A stretch of DNA of 64,000 bases from Hyphomicrobiales bacterium (GTDB taxonomy: Bacteria; Pseudomonadota; Alphaproteobacteria; Rhizobiales; Rhizobiaceae): NCBI GenBank assembly GCA_900467745.1, contig UBQW01000025.1, forward strand, positions 44,982 to 108,981, read 5' to 3'. The first letter of the stretch is position 1. Each line of letters starts with the position of its first letter. The translations under genes and the position numbers were made by a program. The notes under the pieces are model-generated. The model made no database searches, was not told where the DNA came from, and saw only the letters and a list, made by a program, of their open reading frames with translations. Of this stretch, positions 16,095 through 25,472 are shown piece after piece.

Positions 16095-16765
16095 GCCGGA
16101 CGGATATGAGCCCGGTCGACGCCCCCTCGGAGAAGCATGCCGACCTGATGGACGGCATGTATCGCTATCAGCGCCATTTCTATGACCTGACGCGCAAATA
16201 CTATCTACTCGGCCGCGACCAGACGATCCTCAATCTCGATCTTATCAAGGGCGCCACGCTGCTCGAGGTCGGCTGCGGAACCGGTCGCAACCTGGCGCTC
16301 GCCCACCGGCATTATCCTGAGGCCAGGCTCTACGGCCTCGACATCTCCCAGGAAATGCTGATCTCGGCCCGCAAGACCTTCGCGGGCCTGAACACCTCGG
16401 CCGATTTCCGCGTCGCCGACGCCACGGCCTTCAACGCCCGCGATTTCGGCGTCGATGGTTTCGACCGGGTGATGATCTCCTACGCGCTGTCGATGATCCC
16501 CGATTGGGAGCTTGCGATCGACGCATCGCTTGCGGCGCTTGCCCCCGGCGGCCAGCTGCACATCGTCGATTTCGGCCAGCAGGAAGGCCTGCCCGGCTGG
16601 TTCCGCGCCCTGCTGCGCTCCTGGCTCGACAAGTTCCACGTCACGCCGCGCGCGACGCTGCGAGACGTCCTGCAGGCCAAGGCTGACCAGGAAAATGCCC
16701 AGCTGATCTTCAAGACGATCGGCGGCGGCTATGCCTGGCGCGCGATAATAATTAAGGCCCGCTAA
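16091..16765 (+). CDS. btaB: BtaB, DGTS N-methyltransferase
   Basis: Adds three methyl groups from SAM to diacylglyceryl-homoserine, completing the betaine lipid. It encodes 224 residues and begins inside the btaA stop codon. Class I methyltransferase motifs are clear: LLEVGCGTGRN (about 55-65), LYGLDIS (about 77-83), ADATAFNARDFG, and a GGQLHIVDFG strand. The arrangement KYYLLGRDQTI before motif I is typical of this family. With btaA it forms a two-gene operon, presumably under phosphate control. Confidence 0.93.
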   Translation: MSRTDMSPVDAPSEKHADLMDGMYRYQRHFYDLTRKYYLLGRDQTILNLDLIKGATLLEVGCGTGRNLALAHRHYPEARLYGLDISQEMLISARKTFAGLNTSADFRVADATAFNARDFGVDGFDRVMISYALSMIPDWELAIDASLAALAPGGQLHIVDFGQQEGLPGWFRALLRSWLDKFHVTPRATLRDVLQAKADQENAQLIFKTIGGGYAWRAIIIKAR

Positions 16766-16895
16766 TATTTAGCTTGAAACTAACCGATTTTTTACGTTGA
16801 TATGGTGAATAGAGAGGGCATCTAAGCGCTGGACGCGTCAATTCGAAGGTCAGGCTGTGGGGCAAAAAGATCATTCGGTTCACGACGGAACATCC

Positions 16896-17693
16896 ATGCG
16901 CCGGCTTCTGTTATGCGTATTGCCCCTTGCCCTTATGCTCGCTGGCTGCACCTCCTCGGGCTATGACTATCTCTCCACCGCCTCGATAAAGCCGAAGATG
17001 CGCTTTCAGGACACCGATCCGCAGGATTTCGGGCCTAAGCATCCGCAGCAAAACGCCATCCACGGCATCGACATCTCCAAGTGGCAGGGCGATATCGACT
17101 GGCAGACGGTGCGCAAATCGGGCGTCGACTTCGCCTTCATCAAGGCGACCGAAGGCAAGGACCGCATCGACCCGCGCTTCAGCGAATACTGGCAGGAAGC
17201 CCGCCAGGTCGGCATTCCTCACGCCCCCTATCATTTCTACTATTTCTGCTCGTCCGCCGACGAACAGGCGGACTGGTTCATCAGCAACGTGCCGAAGGAA
17301 TCCATGAAGCTGCCGCCGGTGCTCGATGTCGAGTGGAACGGTGAATCGAAGACCTGCCGCACACGTCCCGATCCCGAGACCGTGCGCTCCGAGATCAAGC
17401 GCTTCATGGACAGGCTCGAGGCCTATTACGGCAAGCGCCCGATCATCTACACCTCGGTCGATTTCCACCGCGAAAATCTCGACGGCTATTTCCAGGATTA
17501 TCACTTCTGGGTCCGTTCCGTCGCGAAGCACCCCGAGGTCACCTACGCCAACCGTCGCTGGGCCTTCTGGCAGTACACCTCGACCGGCGTGATCCCCGGG
17601 ATCAAGGGCCCGACTGACATTAACGTGTTCGCGGGTTCGGCGAAGAACTGGAATAACTGGGTCGCTGCCGTGTCCAAGGATAGGAATTCTTAG
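16896..17693 (+). CDS. GH25 lysozyme-like lipoprotein (muramidase)
   Basis: Encodes 265 residues from the ATG at 16896, with a GACGGAA ribosome site. A lipobox LAGC ends the signal near residue 17, so the protein is lipid-anchored in the envelope. The glycoside hydrolase family 25 domain begins with HGIDISKWQGDIDW (Asp59 in the usual first acidic position), then FAFIKATEG, and DVEW at 144-147 with the catalytic Asp/Glu pair. WAFWQYTSTG closes the barrel. GH25 enzymes cut the N-acetylmuramic acid to N-acetylglucosamine bond. Phage and Gram-positive lysins dominate the family, but lipoprotein forms occur in rhizobia. A GTG 39 bases upstream would add a non-signal leader. Confidence 0.9.
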   Translation: MRRLLLCVLPLALMLAGCTSSGYDYLSTASIKPKMRFQDTDPQDFGPKHPQQNAIHGIDISKWQGDIDWQTVRKSGVDFAFIKATEGKDRIDPRFSEYWQEARQVGIPHAPYHFYYFCSSADEQADWFISNVPKESMKLPPVLDVEWNGESKTCRTRPDPETVRSEIKRFMDRLEAYYGKRPIIYTSVDFHRENLDGYFQDYHFWVRSVAKHPEVTYANRRWAFWQYTSTGVIPGIKGPTDINVFAGSAKNWNNWVAAVSKDRNS

Positions 17694-17775
17694 TAACGTC
17701 CCGTTTTCTTTCTTGCTTCTGTCACAATCATTTGGGACATCGACAGCAATTCAAGCAATGACGAGGATACACTCC

Positions 17776-19035
17776 ATGCACCGCACGCCTGCAAGCCGTT
17801 CTGCGCTCGCTCTTCTCCTTGCCGCTGGTCTGGCGACCGGCGCGGCAGCGCAAACACCGGCCCCGGCCGCACCGGCCGGTCAGGCGCCCGCGACGGCGGC
17901 AGCCCCCGCCGCTCCGGCTGTCGCATGTGACGGCGATCTCTCCACCTTCCTCGCCGGCGTCAAGGCCGAAGCGATCGCAGCCGGCGCTTCCGCCGAAGCC
18001 GCAGACAAAGCGCTTGCCGGCGCCCAGATCGATCCGAAGGTGCTGAGCCGCGACCGCGCCCAGGGCGTGTTCAAGCAGACCTTCCTCGAATTCTCGCAGC
18101 GCACCGTCAGCCAGGCCCGCCTCGACATCGGCCGCCAGAAGATGAAGCAGTTCGCCGACGTCTTTTCCCGCGCGGAACAGGAATACGGCGTGCCCCCGGG
18201 CGTCATCACCGCCTTCTGGGCGATGGAAACCGATTTCGGCGCCGTGCAGGGCGATTTCAACACCCGCAACGCGCTCGTGACGCTGGCTCATGATTGCCGC
18301 CGTCCGGAACTCTTCCGCCCGCAGCTGATCGCGCTGATCGAGATGGTCCAGCACGGCGACCTCGACCCTGAAACAAACACCGGCGCCTGGGCCGGCGAAA
18401 TCGGCCAGGTGCAGATGCTGCCGCGCGATATCATCGCCTACGGCATGGACGGCGACGGCGACGGCCATGTGCGCCTGAAGCAGAGCGGCCCGGATGCCAT
18501 CCTGACCGCCGCCAAGTTCATCCAGCACCTCGGCTTCCAGAAGGGCCAGCCCTGGCTGCAGGAAGTCACCATCCCGCAGGACCTCCCCTTCGAGAAGTCG
18601 GGCCTCGGCGGCACGATGACGGCGGGTGAATGGTTCGCGCTCGGCGTCAAGCCGCGCAACGGCGACGTAAGCTTCGGCACGCTGCGCGGCGATCTCGTCC
18701 TGCCGCAGGGCCGCCTCGGACCGGCGTTCATCGCCTATCCGAACTTCGGCATCTATCTCGAGTGGAACAAGTCCTTCATCTACACGACCTCGGCCGCCTA
18801 TTTCGCGACCCGCCTCTCCGGCGCCGAGCCCTATCTGAAGGGCACGCCTGAGCAGGGCCTGACCAACGACCAGATGAAGGAACTGCAGACCAAGCTCGAC
18901 ACGATGGGCCACGACGTCGGCGCCATCGACGGCATCCTCGGCTCCGGCACCCGCATCGCCATCCAGAAGCAGCAGCAGCGCCTCGGCATGCCAGCCGACG
19001 GCTGGGCGACGCCTGCCCTCCTCAACGCGCTCTGA
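17776..19035 (+). CDS. MltB-type lytic murein transglycosylase with peptidoglycan-binding domain
   Basis: A secreted protein of 419 residues. The ATG at 17776 has GAGGA eight bases upstream and gives a signal peptide ending in GAAAQ near residue 24, then a Pro/Ala-rich linker. The catalytic SLT_2 domain has FWAMETDFGAVQGDFNT (catalytic Glu), YDG-like DCRRPELF, and GAWAGEIGQVQMLP. A type 1 peptidoglycan-binding domain closes the protein (VGAIDGILGSGTRIAIQKQQQ). Such enzymes cleave glycan chains with formation of 1,6-anhydro-muramic acid. A hairpin terminator follows the stop. It lies 80 bases after the GH25 gene on the same strand, and the two may be co-expressed. Confidence 0.92.
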   Translation: MHRTPASRSALALLLAAGLATGAAAQTPAPAAPAGQAPATAAAPAAPAVACDGDLSTFLAGVKAEAIAAGASAEAADKALAGAQIDPKVLSRDRAQGVFKQTFLEFSQRTVSQARLDIGRQKMKQFADVFSRAEQEYGVPPGVITAFWAMETDFGAVQGDFNTRNALVTLAHDCRRPELFRPQLIALIEMVQHGDLDPETNTGAWAGEIGQVQMLPRDIIAYGMDGDGDGHVRLKQSGPDAILTAAKFIQHLGFQKGQPWLQEVTIPQDLPFEKSGLGGTMTAGEWFALGVKPRNGDVSFGTLRGDLVLPQGRLGPAFIAYPNFGIYLEWNKSFIYTTSAAYFATRLSGAEPYLKGTPEQGLTNDQMKELQTKLDTMGHDVGAIDGILGSGTRIAIQKQQQRLGMPADGWATPALLNAL

Positions 19036-19354
19036 GCGCCCGCGAGAAAGCTGACAGACGACGACAAGAGCCGGGCCAAGCGCCCGGCTTGTTCGTTTTC
19101 CGATTTCGTGAGCGTTTTCAGCGGCCTGTGGCGCGCCTGCAATCCGCCACAGGCGTAAACGGCGGGTCGCCCTTTTTTACGCTCCGTTAAAATGTGTGAA
19201 TATTTTTCCGACCGATTTTGTCGTGAAGATTCAGAGAACTAGCTTTTGTCACCAGGGAGAGATGTGACATTTTCGCCGCATCGCAGCAAAAAAAGCGCTT
19301 TCCAACTGCCACAGTCCCGACATATTATCAGCTCGTTAACGCGAGGAGACAGAC
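19036..19354. other. Intergenic stretch after the MltB gene, with two hairpins
   Basis: No supported gene in these 319 bases. Besides the terminator at 19070-19100, CCTGTGGCG at 19125-19133 pairs with CGCCACAGG at 19145-19153 (9-base stem, 11-base loop), and CGGCGGGTCGCC followed by six T at about 19159-19176 may be a second, weak terminator. The AT-rich part from 19186 to 19330 probably holds the promoter of the small peptide gene. Confidence 0.5.
19070..19100 (+). terminator. Intrinsic terminator of the MltB-type gene
   Basis: GCCGGGC at 19070-19076 pairs with GCCCGGC at 19082-19088 around a 5-base loop and is followed by TTGTTCGTTTTC. It lies 35 bases after the stop codon. Confidence 0.75.
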
Positions 19355-19432
19355 ATGGGACTGACACGATCCTTGAATGTCCTTTTGATCGGTGCGGCGT
19401 TTCTTTTCGTGCTGTCGATGCTTTTCATCTGA
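19355..19432 (+). CDS. 25-residue membrane peptide
   Basis: The ATG at 19355 follows a strong GCGAGGAG ribosome site with seven bases spacing, better than most long genes here. The product, 25 residues, is a short polar head (MGLTRSLN) followed by a single hydrophobic helix of about 17 residues rich in Leu, Phe, Val and Ala, ending at Ile. It therefore looks like a one-pass inner-membrane peptide. A bidirectional terminator follows 60 bases downstream and AT-rich DNA precedes it, so it is a complete transcription unit. No family is recognised and no function can be assigned; small peptides of this kind often regulate a larger membrane protein. Confidence 0.6.
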   Translation: MGLTRSLNVLLIGAAFLFVLSMLFI

Positions 19433-19493
19433 CACAGGACGCCGCTTCAAACGGACTATGCCGAAACTCCTAGAGCGCAGAGTTCATGAAACA

Positions 19494-19528
19494 GAAAAAG
19501 CGCAGGCCATCGCGGTCTGCGCTTTTTC
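19494..19528. terminator. Bidirectional terminator between the small peptide gene and metF
   Basis: GAAAAAGCGCAG at 19494-19505 pairs perfectly with CTGCGCTTTTTC at 19517-19528. Runs of A and T flank both arms, so it can end transcription from the plus-strand peptide gene and from minus-strand metF (stop at 19558). Confidence 0.88.
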
Positions 19529-19557
19529 GGTTCTATTGCCTGCGAACGTCGCCCTGA

Positions 19558-20457
19558 TCAGGCGGCAGCACCCGCGCTCTTGGCGGCATTGCGCTTGAAG
19601 CCGAGGTTCGTCAGAACCGCCGAGACCAGTGGCGAACGGTTCATCGTATAGAGATGGAAATCACTGATACCGCGACGGGCCAGATCCTCGATCTGCTCGG
19701 CGGCGACATCGGCCGCGACCTTGGCGCGCTCTTCCGGCTTGTCGTCATAGCCCTCGAAGCGCTCATCGAGAAACGCCGGGATGATCGTGCCGCAGGCGCC
19801 GGCGAAGCGCTTCAGCTGCGTCAGGTTCATGATCGGCATGATGCCGGGAACGACGGGAATGGTGATCCCGGCCGCACGCACCTTCTCCACGTAGCGCTCG
19901 AAATTGTCGTTGTCGAAGAAGAACTGCGTCAGCGCCCGGTTGGCGCCGTTGTCGGCCTTGCGCTTCAGCATGTCGATATCGGCGGCGACGTCGCGGCTCT
20001 CAGGATGCTTTTCCGGATAGGCCGAAACCGAGATCTCGAAATCGCCGAGTTCGCGCAGGCCGGCGACCAGCTCCGAGGCATTGGCGTATCCACCCGGATG
20101 CGGCGTATAGGGCGCGCCGACGCCATCGGGCGTATCGCCGCGCAGCGCCACGAAGTGCTTCACGCCGGCCTTGCGGAAGCTTTCGACGACGCTGTGCGTC
20201 TCTTCCTTGGTGGCGCCCACGCAGGTGAGGTGCGAGGCCGTGGCAAGCGGCGTGGAGCTGATGAAGCGCGACACGGTTGCCAGCGTCGGCGCCTTCGTCG
20301 TGCCGCCGGCACCGTAGGTCACCGACACGAAGTCGGGGTTCCAGTCCTGCAACTCGCTGACGGTCTTCCAGAGCTGCCCCTCGGCCTCTTCCGACTTCGG
20401 CGGAAAGAACTCGAACGAGATGCCGATCCTGTTGCGCGCGTCCTGGTTCAAAGCCAT
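19558..20457 (-). CDS. metF: MetF, 5,10-methylenetetrahydrofolate reductase
   Basis: Reduces methylene-THF to 5-methyl-THF, the methyl donor that MetH uses. It has 299 residues with a TIM-barrel flavoprotein pattern: SFEFFPPKS at the start (catalytic Glu), VSVTYGAGG, HLTCVG, ALRGD and QFFFDND. The ATG at 20457 has GGGAGAG upstream; a TTG 18 bases earlier is in frame but would overlap the ribosome site. It starts one base after the stop of the upstream sahR gene, so the regulator and its target form an operon. A shared terminator lies 30 bases beyond the stop. Confidence 0.96.
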   Translation of the reverse strand: MALNQDARNRIGISFEFFPPKSEEAEGQLWKTVSELQDWNPDFVSVTYGAGGTTKAPTLATVSRFISSTPLATASHLTCVGATKEETHSVVESFRKAGVKHFVALRGDTPDGVGAPYTPHPGGYANASELVAGLRELGDFEISVSAYPEKHPESRDVAADIDMLKRKADNGANRALTQFFFDNDNFERYVEKVRAAGITIPVVPGIMPIMNLTQLKRFAGACGTIIPAFLDERFEGYDDKPEERAKVAADVAAEQIEDLARRGISDFHLYTMNRSPLVSAVLTNLGFKRNAAKSAGAAA

Positions 20458-20458
20458 G

Positions 20459-21484
20459 TCAGTCTCTCCCGGCAAATGTGGGTGCGGCGTGATCGCTCTC
20501 GGCGGAGGCCATCAGGCGCCTGGGGTCGCGTGCGAGCCAGATGGTAACAGTCAGCCCCTGCCCGCTCTCGTGCCCCGGATGAAGATCGACGACCTGCTCG
20601 ATATCGAGCCCCGCCTTGCGCAGCCAGTCGGTCATCGACTGGTGCGAGAAGCCGAGACGCACATGCGCGTGGTCGTCACGAAGATATTCCAGCGTGTGAG
20701 GCGCCAGATCGATGATGACGAGCCGTCCGCCCGGGCGCAGCATGCGCGCCGCTTCCCCGATGGCGATTTCCGGCTGGTCGAAGAAGTGCAGGACCTGATG
20801 GATCGTCACCAGGTCGAAATCCTGCGCCTCGAAAGGCAGATTCAGGATATCGGCATGGCGCACCGAGGCCTTGGTGATGCCTGTCCGGTCGAGATTGGCG
20901 CGGGCGACGCTCAGCATGTCGCGGCTGGCATCGACGCCGATCGCGCGGCGATAGAGGCCCGAGAGAAGCTCGAGGATGCGGCCGGTGCCGGTGCCGAGAT
21001 CGAGCAGCGAATCGATCGGCTGGCTGCCGAGCAGCCGGATCACGGCGGCATCGACTTCCTCGTCGGCGGCGTGCAGGCGGCGCAGTTCGTCCCATTCGGC
21101 GGCGTTGCGGCTGAAATAGGCCTGCGCCCGCTCGGAACGCTGGCGCTTGACGGCATCGAGCCGCTCGCCATCGCGCAGGATGACAGGATCGTTCTCCGAG
21201 GCGTGCGCCAGAAGATTGCGCACGAAGTTCGCCGCCTTCCCTTCCTGCCGCAGCCGGAAATAGGCCCAGGCGCCCTCCTGATAGCGATCGATGAGATCGG
21301 CTTCGCCAAGCAGCTTGAGATGGCGCGAGATACGCGGTTGGGATTGGCCGAGAATTTCGGTAAGATCGGTCACGGTCACGTCGCCGGCGGCCAGCAGCGC
21401 CAGAAGACGCAGGCGCGTCGGCTCACCCGCCGCCCGCAGCACGTCCACCAACGCATCCAAACCTAGCCTGACAGGTTCACCCAT
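20459..21484 (-). CDS. sahR: SahR-type regulator: ArsR HTH fused to a SAM-methyltransferase-like sensor
   Basis: A 341-residue fusion. An ArsR winged helix at about 10-85 (LTEILGQSQPRISRHLKLL recognition region) is joined to a class I methyltransferase-like domain at about 120-330 with motif I LLDLGTGTGRI (160-170) and LRPGGRLVIIDLAP. SahR proteins have this layout: the methylase-like domain binds S-adenosylhomocysteine, releasing the repressor from SAM-cycle genes. It sits directly upstream of metF, and a perfect 16-bp palindrome before it recurs before metH. The ATG at 21484 was preferred because the one at 21502 abuts the operator with no room for a ribosome site. It could also be an active methyltransferase, which the sequence does not exclude. 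Confidence 0.85.
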   Translation of the reverse strand: MGEPVRLGLDALVDVLRAAGEPTRLRLLALLAAGDVTVTDLTEILGQSQPRISRHLKLLGEADLIDRYQEGAWAYFRLRQEGKAANFVRNLLAHASENDPVILRDGERLDAVKRQRSERAQAYFSRNAAEWDELRRLHAADEEVDAAVIRLLGSQPIDSLLDLGTGTGRILELLSGLYRRAIGVDASRDMLSVARANLDRTGITKASVRHADILNLPFEAQDFDLVTIHQVLHFFDQPEIAIGEAARMLRPGGRLVIIDLAPHTLEYLRDDHAHVRLGFSHQSMTDWLRKAGLDIEQVVDLHPGHESGQGLTVTIWLARDPRRLMASAESDHAAPTFAGRD

Positions 21485-21502
21485 ATCCGATCCAATCAAC
21501 AT

Positions 21503-21518
21503 ATAAAGATATCTTTAT
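21503..21518. promoter_or_regulatory. SahR operator upstream of sahR-metF
   Basis: ATAAAGATATCTTTAT is a perfect 16-bp palindrome; with one mismatched pair it extends to 22 bp (21500-21521). It ends 18 bases before the chosen sahR start. The same 16-bp core stands before metH at 56234-56249, which is very unlikely by chance and fits autoregulation plus control of metH. Confidence 0.85.
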
Positions 21519-21618
21519 GTGAAATGATTTGGTCGTGCAAGCGGGATTTCGATCGGTTCACGAAATTCCCTGCGCAAATCGCGACATCGGCTCTCACAAA
21601 AAAAGCCCCTCTCCGCCG

Positions 21619-21733
21619 CCCTCATTGCTGTGCTCGTCACAGCAATCCAACGCCCCAAGTCCTTGGGGCGATAAACTCTCTTCACGGCGCCGACGCGCCG
21701 TGGCTGGATCCCGGCTCAAGGCCGGGATGAGGG
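21619..21733. repeat. 115-bp intergenic element with nested palindromes
   Basis: The element is bounded by CCCTCAT (21619-21625) and its reverse complement ATGAGGG (21727-21733). Inside are four perfect hairpins in a row: TGCTGTG/CACAGCA (21626-21644), CGCCCCAAG/CTTGGGGCG (21651-21670), CACGGCGC/GCGCCGTG (21683-21702) and ATCCCGGC/GCCGGGAT (21708-21728). This mosaic-of-palindromes design resembles rhizobial intergenic mosaic elements. It lies between sahR and the ettA terminator, in no gene. Copy number in the genome cannot be judged from this window. Confidence 0.75.
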
Positions 21734-21750
21734 ATGTTGAGGCCCCCACA

Positions 21751-21779
21751 AAACAAAGAACCCCGCCGAAGCGGGGCTC
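21751..21779 (-). terminator. Intrinsic terminator of ettA
   Basis: On the minus strand GCCCCGC, a TTCG loop and GCGGGGT are followed by TCTTTGTTTTG. The hairpin lies about 27 bases past the ettA stop. Confidence 0.85.
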
Positions 21780-21805
21780 TCAAGCATGCCGATGAACAGC
21801 AGACC

Positions 21806-23455
<1,650 letters not shown>

Positions 23456-23589
23456 CGGTAATTCTGCTCCGGGGGAAATTGGTTTGCCGCTATGTAGGCG
23501 AATTGGCGCCCGGGGGCAACGCGCCAGCGGCAGAATCCACCCGCTTTGTCGCGGATCACCCGCAGTTTGAGGCGGAAAATCAGCCCGCT

Positions 23590-25398
23590 CTACCGCAATG
23601 CGGCATGATCGATCCGGAAAAGCTGGAAATCGCTGCGGGCCGGCGAAGCGATCCGCTCCAAGCCAGGCCAGCCATCCCCACGCGCCAATACGGCATAAAG
23701 CGGCGCCTGCTTCGGATCGGCTTCCAGAGGAAAGCGGCAGACGGCGACATAGTCGAAAGGCGCCAGCGCTGCCCGGCGCAGTTGCGTATCCGAGGTCATG
23801 AACGCCTGGAACATCCGCTTCATGCCGGGCGAGGCACGATGGAACGGCATGGCGCCGACCGAAAAGCCCGTCGGCGCCGCCATGATGAGTGGCAGCGCGA
23901 TCCCCTGCGGCACGGCCACTCGTCCGGGTGAGACGGCGCCAAGCACGGAGAAATCCTGCCCCGCGCATTCGCTCGCCGTCATGTAGTCGACCTCGTCGAA
24001 TGTGTGCTCGGACGAGCGGAGCAGTACGAGGGACAAGCAAAGCGCTGCGGCAATAGCGGCAGCGGCGGCTCCGGAAAGCCGGTAAGCCCTGTCGAAAGCC
24101 GGTAATTTCATCGTCATCGTCGCGATGACGGCAGGCAGGAAGACCGGCATCAACGCGATGGGAAAGCGAATGTTGCGCGTCACGAAGACGGTCAGGATCA
24201 GCGCGCCCAGCGCCATCAGATAGGCAATGGCCGGTCCGAACGACCGCTCCCGCATTCTGACGCGGACAAGCGGCCCGACAAAGGCGGCAATGGCGGCCGT
24301 CAATGCGAGGAGCACCAACAGATCACGTCGGTCGTTTTCATAGAAATACAGGATGCTCTTCTCTTGCCAGATCCGGTCGAACCAAAGCTCGCGCGAGAGC
24401 GGATCGATGATGCCGTATGGTCCTGACATGCAGGATGGAAAGAAGAAGGCGGCGGCGATCAGCAGAGCGCCAGCGGGAATTGCCAGCGCCAGCAGCCGCT
24501 GAAGCGGACCGGAGCGATCACGCTGGATCGCTGCGCATGCACCAAGAATGGCGGCAAATCCACACAGCAGAAAGATGTAGGGAGCCGAGAAGGCATCGCA
24601 TTGCGTCGAAACCGCCCCTGCAGGTCCGATGAACGCCATGGCGGACACAAGCGTCACGCTCGCCATCGAAACGGATGAAGCAACGAGGACGGTGCGAACC
24701 CCGGCGACATTGCAAATGTAGCAGAGAACGAGCCCGCCATAGGCGATGACGACGAACGGCAAGCATTCCAGGCCGATCACCGTCGAGATCGCCGCACCCG
24801 CACCGATCATCAGCCCGCCTGCCCGATCCCATCGCACGAGCCCCGCGACGATCATCAGGAGGGCAACGATCTGCACGTTATGGTGATCGATGCGACCGGG
24901 CGAAAACTCGGCCACGCCTATGCTCATCAGCACAGTCGCGATCATGAGCGACAGCGTGAGCGCCGTCTCACTCAGCACGAACCCCGCAAGCAAGCGCCGT
25001 GCGGTCGCCGCAACCAGCAGGCAGCAGATCGACAGCATCATCGGCGGCCAGACCTGAAAGGCAACGGAAAGCCCCTGCATGGTCGGCATGAAGGGCTGCA
25101 GCAACCAGGCGATTGCCACGTAAGGAAGATCGACCAGCCGCGACCAGGGCGAGACGTAGGTTGCCGGCATCGAGATGAAGGGCAGCGAAAGATCGAACCA
25201 ATGCCCCTGCGGGGACATCAGGTGACGGATCTGAAGCTCACGCAACTGATCGTCGATATCGCCAACGAACAGTATGCCATCGGCGACATCGAACAACACC
25301 ATCGCCAAGGCGGTCGCATAGACGACCAGAAACATTCGCCACAGTCGCATCTCACTTGCGGCGGCCTGATCGCTTTCAGATGCAACTATGTCGGACAT
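23590..25398 (-). CDS. Polytopic membrane protein, possible STT3-like GT-C glycosyltransferase
   Basis: A 602-residue protein with roughly 11-13 hydrophobic segments. After the first helix comes an acidic loop with DIDDQLRELQIRH, and later GRIDHHNVQ, the arrangement of an aspartate-containing first periplasmic loop and an acidic/His-His motif seen in the STT3/AglB/PglB oligosaccharyltransferase fold. The C-terminal 150 residues form a soluble domain with a few Cys (SECAGQ, VCRFP), but no WWDYG-type motif of true oligosaccharyltransferases is visible. It may therefore be a GT-C glycosyltransferase or a relative of unknown activity. It stands alone between ettA and the RNase T2 gene. Confidence in membrane topology is high, in function modest. 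Confidence 0.55.
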   Translation of the reverse strand: MSDIVASESDQAAASEMRLWRMFLVVYATALAMVLFDVADGILFVGDIDDQLRELQIRHLMSPQGHWFDLSLPFISMPATYVSPWSRLVDLPYVAIAWLLQPFMPTMQGLSVAFQVWPPMMLSICCLLVAATARRLLAGFVLSETALTLSLMIATVLMSIGVAEFSPGRIDHHNVQIVALLMIVAGLVRWDRAGGLMIGAGAAISTVIGLECLPFVVIAYGGLVLCYICNVAGVRTVLVASSVSMASVTLVSAMAFIGPAGAVSTQCDAFSAPYIFLLCGFAAILGACAAIQRDRSGPLQRLLALAIPAGALLIAAAFFFPSCMSGPYGIIDPLSRELWFDRIWQEKSILYFYENDRRDLLVLLALTAAIAAFVGPLVRVRMRERSFGPAIAYLMALGALILTVFVTRNIRFPIALMPVFLPAVIATMTMKLPAFDRAYRLSGAAAAAIAAALCLSLVLLRSSEHTFDEVDYMTASECAGQDFSVLGAVSPGRVAVPQGIALPLIMAAPTGFSVGAMPFHRASPGMKRMFQAFMTSDTQLRRAALAPFDYVAVCRFPLEADPKQAPLYAVLARGDGWPGLERIASPARSDFQLFRIDHAALR

Positions 25399-25472
25399 CG
25401 GTCGTCACTCGAGCTGTTGGTCACCGCCAACCCGAGACAATAGACGTCAAAAATTGAGATTATCCTACGACC

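Noticed and set aside
19441..19598. A 68-codon frame across the bidirectional terminator
   Set aside because: It would translate through a strong terminator hairpin and into metF on the other strand.
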